Source of the DNA: DTU089 sp964421815
Lineage (GTDB): Bacteria > Bacillota > Clostridia > Oscillospirales > Acutalibacteraceae
Direction of reading: 5' to 3'
DNA length: 64,000 nt
Assembly: GCA_964421815.1 (NCBI GenBank)
Contig: CAYQYT010000006.1
Span: forward strand, 72,585 to 136,584
A program made the translations under genes and the position numbers. Below are positions 61,577 through 64,000 of this stretch, in pieces. Under the pieces are notes generated by a model, which did not search any database, was not told where the DNA came from, and was given only the letters and a program-made list of their open reading frames with translations. The first letter of the stretch is position 1, and each line of letters opens with the position of its first letter.

Positions 61577-62282
61577 TGCATTTCCTCCTCTCATATGCTT
61601 TCGCAGTTTCAGAAGAAAATGCAACGATATTTATGCCTTGCTCTTTCAAGCTTTCAAAGCATCCATAGTTAGCAGAGCCATACACAACTATGGTATGTGG
61701 CTGCAACCTGTTAACAAGTTCTATAAGACCATTTTCAAAACGCTTACGGTCGATATGTTTTCTTGGACTACCACCACAAGTACCAATTGCAATGATGCTG
61801 TTCTTTTCAACACCGTCAAAACAATATCGAAATGACTCAAAAGTTCCCCAACGGACGTTATTGATAACAGGAATACCGTTAACTCCGAGCCAATAACCAA
61901 AGGCTCTCATTCTATAAGTATTATAGACTTTGAGTGGTTCGGGGAAATCTTGATAGGTTGAAAAATCCGGTGTGATAACCCCTGCAAAATGACAAAGAAC
62001 TTTTAGTGCAAAGTTGTAATCGTGCCAAATGCCTCTCGGCCCATCAAATCTATAGTCATCAAGATACCAACATACGAAAGCATCATGCTTAAACTCAAGG
62101 TCTTTCTTAATGCGATGCTTCTTATATATGGCTTTTGCTTCTTCCCATGTGATTACATCATGGGGAACTTCTTTTGCTGTTGTAGGGCAGACAGGAATGT
62201 CATTCTCGGTGAATGTTGCACCTTTTACCATGAAGGCGTTCCACACGTCCTTACAACCGCTTCTAATTTTTACATTATCCAT
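61569..62282 (-). CDS. DUF4417 protein
   Basis: 237 residues from ATG 62280-62282. WYLDDYRFDGPRGIWHDY, FALKVLCHFAGVITPDFSTY, NTYRMRAFGYWLGVNGIPVI, and GTCGGSPRKHIDRKRFENGL are DUF4417. The domain is found on mobile elements near phage-related genes. It has a TAATG junction with a 14-codon frame upstream and overlaps the toxin gene downstream, so it is translationally coupled on both sides. Confidence 0.8.
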   Translation of the reverse strand: MDNVKIRSGCKDVWNAFMVKGATFTENDIPVCPTTAKEVPHDVITWEEAKAIYKKHRIKKDLEFKHDAFVCWYLDDYRFDGPRGIWHDYNFALKVLCHFAGVITPDFSTYQDFPEPLKVYNTYRMRAFGYWLGVNGIPVINNVRWGTFESFRYCFDGVEKNSIIAIGTCGGSPRKHIDRKRFENGLIELVNRLQPHTIVVYGSANYGCFESLKEQGINIVAFSSETAKAYERRKCNE

Positions 62283-62326
62283 TATAACATTTTCCTTTCG
62301 TAAATACAATAAATTAGTGTAAACAT
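62282..62326 (-). CDS. 14-codon leader ORF coupled to the DUF4417 gene
   Basis: Starts with a perfect AGGAGGGATCGC site, codes MFTLIYCIYERKML, and stops in TAATG shared with the DUF4417 start. Too good a ribosome site to be chance; likely a translational coupling device. Confidence 0.6.
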   Translation of the reverse strand: MFTLIYCIYERKML

Positions 62327-62349
62327 GCGATCCCTCCTAAAAATGGGCA

Positions 62350-62378
62350 TAAAAATAGCAGCATATCGCTATGCTGCT
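62350..62378 (-). terminator. Leader hairpin 3 of the DUF4417 operon
   Basis: AGCAGCATA (62357-62365) and TATGCTGCT (62370-62378) around TCGC; on the minus strand a five-T run follows. Confidence 0.65.
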
Positions 62379-62407
62379 TGTTTCGAATATTCAATTGTGA
62401 TTATGAC

Positions 62408-62437
62408 TAACTGCTGTCAAAATACATTATTTCCATA
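62408..62437 (-). CDS. 9-codon leader peptide
   Basis: GGGAGGTGG site, ATG at 62435-62437, peptide MEIMYFDSS, TAG stop just before the third hairpin. It lies between the second and third leader terminators, the arrangement expected for ribosome-controlled attenuation. Confidence 0.5.
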
Positions 62438-62456
62438 ATGCCACCTCCCGGATATG

Positions 62457-62491
62457 AAAAAAGCGCCAATCGGAATGAACCGAATTAGCGC
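62457..62491 (-). terminator. Leader terminator 2 of the DUF4417 operon
   Basis: GCGCTAATTCGG pairs with CCGATTGGCGC (62463-62491), with two bulges, and a six-T run follows on the minus strand. Confidence 0.75.
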
Positions 62492-62492
62492 A

Positions 62493-62520
62493 TAAAAAAA
62501 GACCACCAATCAGGCGGTCT
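62493..62520 (-). terminator. Leader terminator 1 of the DUF4417 operon
   Basis: AGACCGCC and GGTGGTCT (62500-62520, one mismatch) around TGATT, with seven T on the minus strand. Confidence 0.75.
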
Positions 62521-62547
62521 ATATTTGGATATACTTATCCGAGAAAT

Positions 62548-62576
62548 ATTGTATCACACTTTTTATCAGAAGTCAA
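62548..62576 (-). promoter_or_regulatory. Promoter of the DUF4417-toxin-immunity operon
   Basis: On the minus strand TTGACT (62576-62571), 17-base spacer, TACAAT (62553-62548). It fires into two terminators before any long gene. Confidence 0.7.
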
Positions 62577-62585
62577 TGAAAACCC

Positions 62586-62630
62586 TTGAAAATACTGCAT
62601 TTTTTCGATATAATGCATTTAAGTAAATGC
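62586..62630 (+). promoter_or_regulatory. Promoter and palindromic operator of the AbiEi-like gene
   Basis: TTGAAA (62586-62591), 17-base spacer, TATAAT (62609-62614), followed at once by the palindrome GCATTTA-AG-TAAATGC (62615-62630) over the transcription start. It is placed for autorepression. Confidence 0.72.
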
Positions 62631-62668
62631 TCACACCTAAATGACAAAAAGTCACAACGAGGGGTTTT

Positions 62669-63310
62669 ATGTTATATAATTACGCAGAAGCAATAGAATT
62701 GTACGGCTCAGATTACATGCTAAAAAAGGCCATTCGGGAGAAACGTATATATAAAGTAGACAAAGGAATCTACTCTGACGGAAAAGACAACTTTACCAAA
62801 TATGAGGTTGCTATCAAGAAATATCCTTCCGCTTTCCTTGTTCATGATACAGCATTATATGTATTAGGGTTTATCGATCAAGAACCCGAGGTGGTTCACC
62901 TTGGAACTGCGAGAAACGCTTTGAGGATAAGCGACAAAAGCATCAAGCAGCACTTTTACAGCAATTTTGACTGCGAAAAATTTGAAGGTCATTATGCTGA
63001 ACATATTCTATCCAAAAAGAATCTAAAAGAAAAGGTGCTGAAAACCGGTAATACAATTCGTATCTTAAACTTCAAGGCACTTGTGTATGATCTGATCAGG
63101 AACAAGAACTGCTACTCACAGGACGAATTGATGGACATATTAACACGAATCTCAAAATGCAGATACTTAAAAGGGTTTGAATATTGGGACTTTGAATCGA
63201 ACTTTAGATATGAAAACAAAGAGAATCTATTAACGCCGGAAATAGAAGACAAACTCGATGCTATCAGAACGGCTCAAATGCACTTGGAGTTTTGGGATGA
63301 TTGGGATTAA
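62669..63310 (+). CDS. AbiEi-like antitoxin/transcription regulator
   Basis: 213 residues. N-terminal winged helix (ELYGSDYMLKKAIREKRIYK, VDKGIYSDG), then YPSAFLVHDTALYVLGFID, HLGTARNALRI, and HYAEHILSKKNLKEKVLK. This is the AbiEi pattern (type IV toxin-antitoxin antitoxin). No AbiEii nucleotidyltransferase gene is next to it in this window; the neighbours on both sides are on the other strand. Likely an orphan repressor of its own palindromic promoter and perhaps others. Confidence 0.8.
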   Translation: MLYNYAEAIELYGSDYMLKKAIREKRIYKVDKGIYSDGKDNFTKYEVAIKKYPSAFLVHDTALYVLGFIDQEPEVVHLGTARNALRISDKSIKQHFYSNFDCEKFEGHYAEHILSKKNLKEKVLKTGNTIRILNFKALVYDLIRNKNCYSQDELMDILTRISKCRYLKGFEYWDFESNFRYENKENLLTPEIEDKLDAIRTAQMHLEFWDDWD

Positions 63311-63335
63311 ATAAAAGTAAATACCGATGCATAAG

Positions 63336-63366
63336 TAAACGACCATCAGCGAATGATGGTCGTTTT
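63336..63366. terminator. Bidirectional terminator between the AbiEi-like gene and immA
   Basis: AAACGACCATCA (63337-63348) and TGATGGTCGTTT (63354-63365), perfect 12-base stem with a five-base loop and A/T flanks. Confidence 0.85.
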
Positions 63367-63874
63367 ACTTTAGAAATCTGCTGTTGTATTCTACAGGACG
63401 GAAGCTATAACCGTGGAGATAATCCAAAGTCGCAGCTTTGAGTGCAACCAAGTTGATGTCTGTATTCATCATACAGGCAATCTGCTGTGAATCATAGCCG
63501 TTGCGGATATGTTCCAATATCTCATCGTCAGGCAAGAGGATCTGCGAAGCAAAGACATTGGCTTCATATTCGGGGCGGTTGTTCATATCATAAATGACAA
63601 ACTCTAAAAGACCATCGCCCCGTGCAAGTTCTCTATGTAGTTGGTCATGACCAAGCTCATGAGCGCAGACAACCTTCTGCATCCATTCGGATAGGTTGGA
63701 GTTAATAAAAATCCAACGGTTACGTTTAATAACCCGATATACTCCTTTCAGTTTATCGAAGTCATCGACAAACATAACTTTTATACCGAGTTCTTTCGCA
63801 ATTTTGAATGGATCTCGTGTACCGAATTTCTCAACGAGCTTGGTGCCTTTGTTTGCGATATATTCTACAGACAC
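63365..63874 (-). CDS. ImmA/IrrE-type metallopeptidase
   Basis: 169 residues from a GTG (63872-63874) with AAAAGGAG eight bases before. HELGH (His72, Glu73, His76) is the zinc-peptidase motif, in VVCAHELGHDQLHRELARG, with the downstream EYEANVFASQILLP glutamate segment. In ICEBs1-type elements ImmA cuts the ImmR repressor during the SOS response or quorum change and starts excision. Here the likely partner is the Xre protein at 37962. The gene carries the shared promoter-operator (copy 3). Confidence 0.9.
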   Translation of the reverse strand: MSVEYIANKGTKLVEKFGTRDPFKIAKELGIKVMFVDDFDKLKGVYRVIKRNRWIFINSNLSEWMQKVVCAHELGHDQLHRELARGDGLLEFVIYDMNNRPEYEANVFASQILLPDDEILEHIRNGYDSQQIACMMNTDINLVALKAATLDYLHGYSFRPVEYNSRFLK

Positions 63875-63909
63875 CTTAAAAACTCCTTTTCACGCTTTAT
63901 CGTGAATAT

Positions 63910-63944
63910 ATTATCTCACAATATATGCCCCATAAACCGGACTT
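63910..63944 (-). promoter_or_regulatory. Shared promoter-operator, copy 3 (before immA)
   Basis: On the minus strand GTCC-N8-GGGC (63942-63927), -35 GGTTTA (63938-63933), 17-base spacer, GATAAT (63915-63910). One base differs from the other two copies in the right half-site. Confidence 0.65.
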
Positions 63945-63946
63945 TA

Positions 63947-64000
63947 TCATTTGCGATACTTCTTGGGCGTGTATTTTTTATTTTCCGCACTGGATTCGAA
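63947..64000 (-). CDS. Possible 3' end of a gene (partial)
   Basis: On the minus strand 17 codons are open from the edge to a TGA at 63949-63947, giving a basic end FESSAENKKYTPKKYRK. The composition suits a coding end, but the stretch is too short to be sure. Confidence 0.3.
   Translation of the reverse strand, partial: FESSAENKKYTPKKYRK

Overview
The window is a piece of a spore-forming, low-to-mid GC Clostridia chromosome, probably a gut Oscillospiraceae-type bacterium. The reasons are a complete spoIVA, a lysine-riboswitch-controlled dapA-lysA operon, a Cys-type sulfatase with its anaerobic maturase, and very strong Gram-positive ribosome binding sites. Bases 1 to about 8.6 kb are ordinary chromosome: the 3' end of an unknown gene, spoIVA (-), mgtC-like (+), sulfatase and anaerobic sulfatase maturase (+), lysA and dapA (-) with the riboswitch, then an initiator tRNA-Met gene.

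From just after the tRNA to the end of the window (more than 55 kb) the DNA reads as one large integrative and conjugative element (ICE). No integrase and no second attachment site are visible, so the right end lies outside. The left part (8.9-17.7 kb) holds small conserved ICE proteins (DUF4314, YubB-like, DUF3849, YodL-DUF3846, SpoVG), a solitary C5 methyltransferase, a Dam-type adenine methyltransferase, two AbrB-like proteins and an IS110-family insertion with a probable bridge RNA. The conjugation part (17.8-37.8 kb) holds a CAP-domain lipoprotein, a 1662-residue peptidase-CnaB surface protein with an IPQTG sorting signal, a class B sortase, pilin-like, VirB6-, VirB3- and VirB4-like proteins, an NlpC/P60 hydrolase, a candidate oriT, a ribbon-helix-helix accessory protein, a MOBP-type relaxase with Sel1 repeats, a TOPRIM primase-like protein and a VirD4 coupling protein.

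The cargo part begins with an Xre regulator, a small Cys-rich ORF and a nuclease lipoprotein (38.0-40.2 kb). It is followed by a long co-directional defence operon (40.3-52.3 kb). This carries a normal type I HsdM-HsdS-HsdR set together with a half-size HsdS, a second HsdM-like protein that has lost its catalytic motifs, two membrane proteins and a GmrSD-type (DUF262-DUF1524) enzyme. After it come a GNAT enzyme, a DEDDh exonuclease with three Ada-like zinc modules, many small proteins, a candidate SAM-clan riboswitch (58.86-58.98 kb), an iterated noncoding region (60.25-60.69 kb), a DUF4417/toxin/immunity operon behind stacked terminators, an AbiEi-like regulator and an ImmA-type peptidase.

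Three copies of one promoter-operator (GTCC-N8-GGAC overlapping a -35, fixed 17-base spacer) stand before a Cys-rich ORF next to xre, before a zinc-ribbon membrane protein just after hsdR, and before immA. This suggests an ImmR/ImmA-like switch linking distant parts of the element. All functional statements come from reading motifs by eye; no database search was run.
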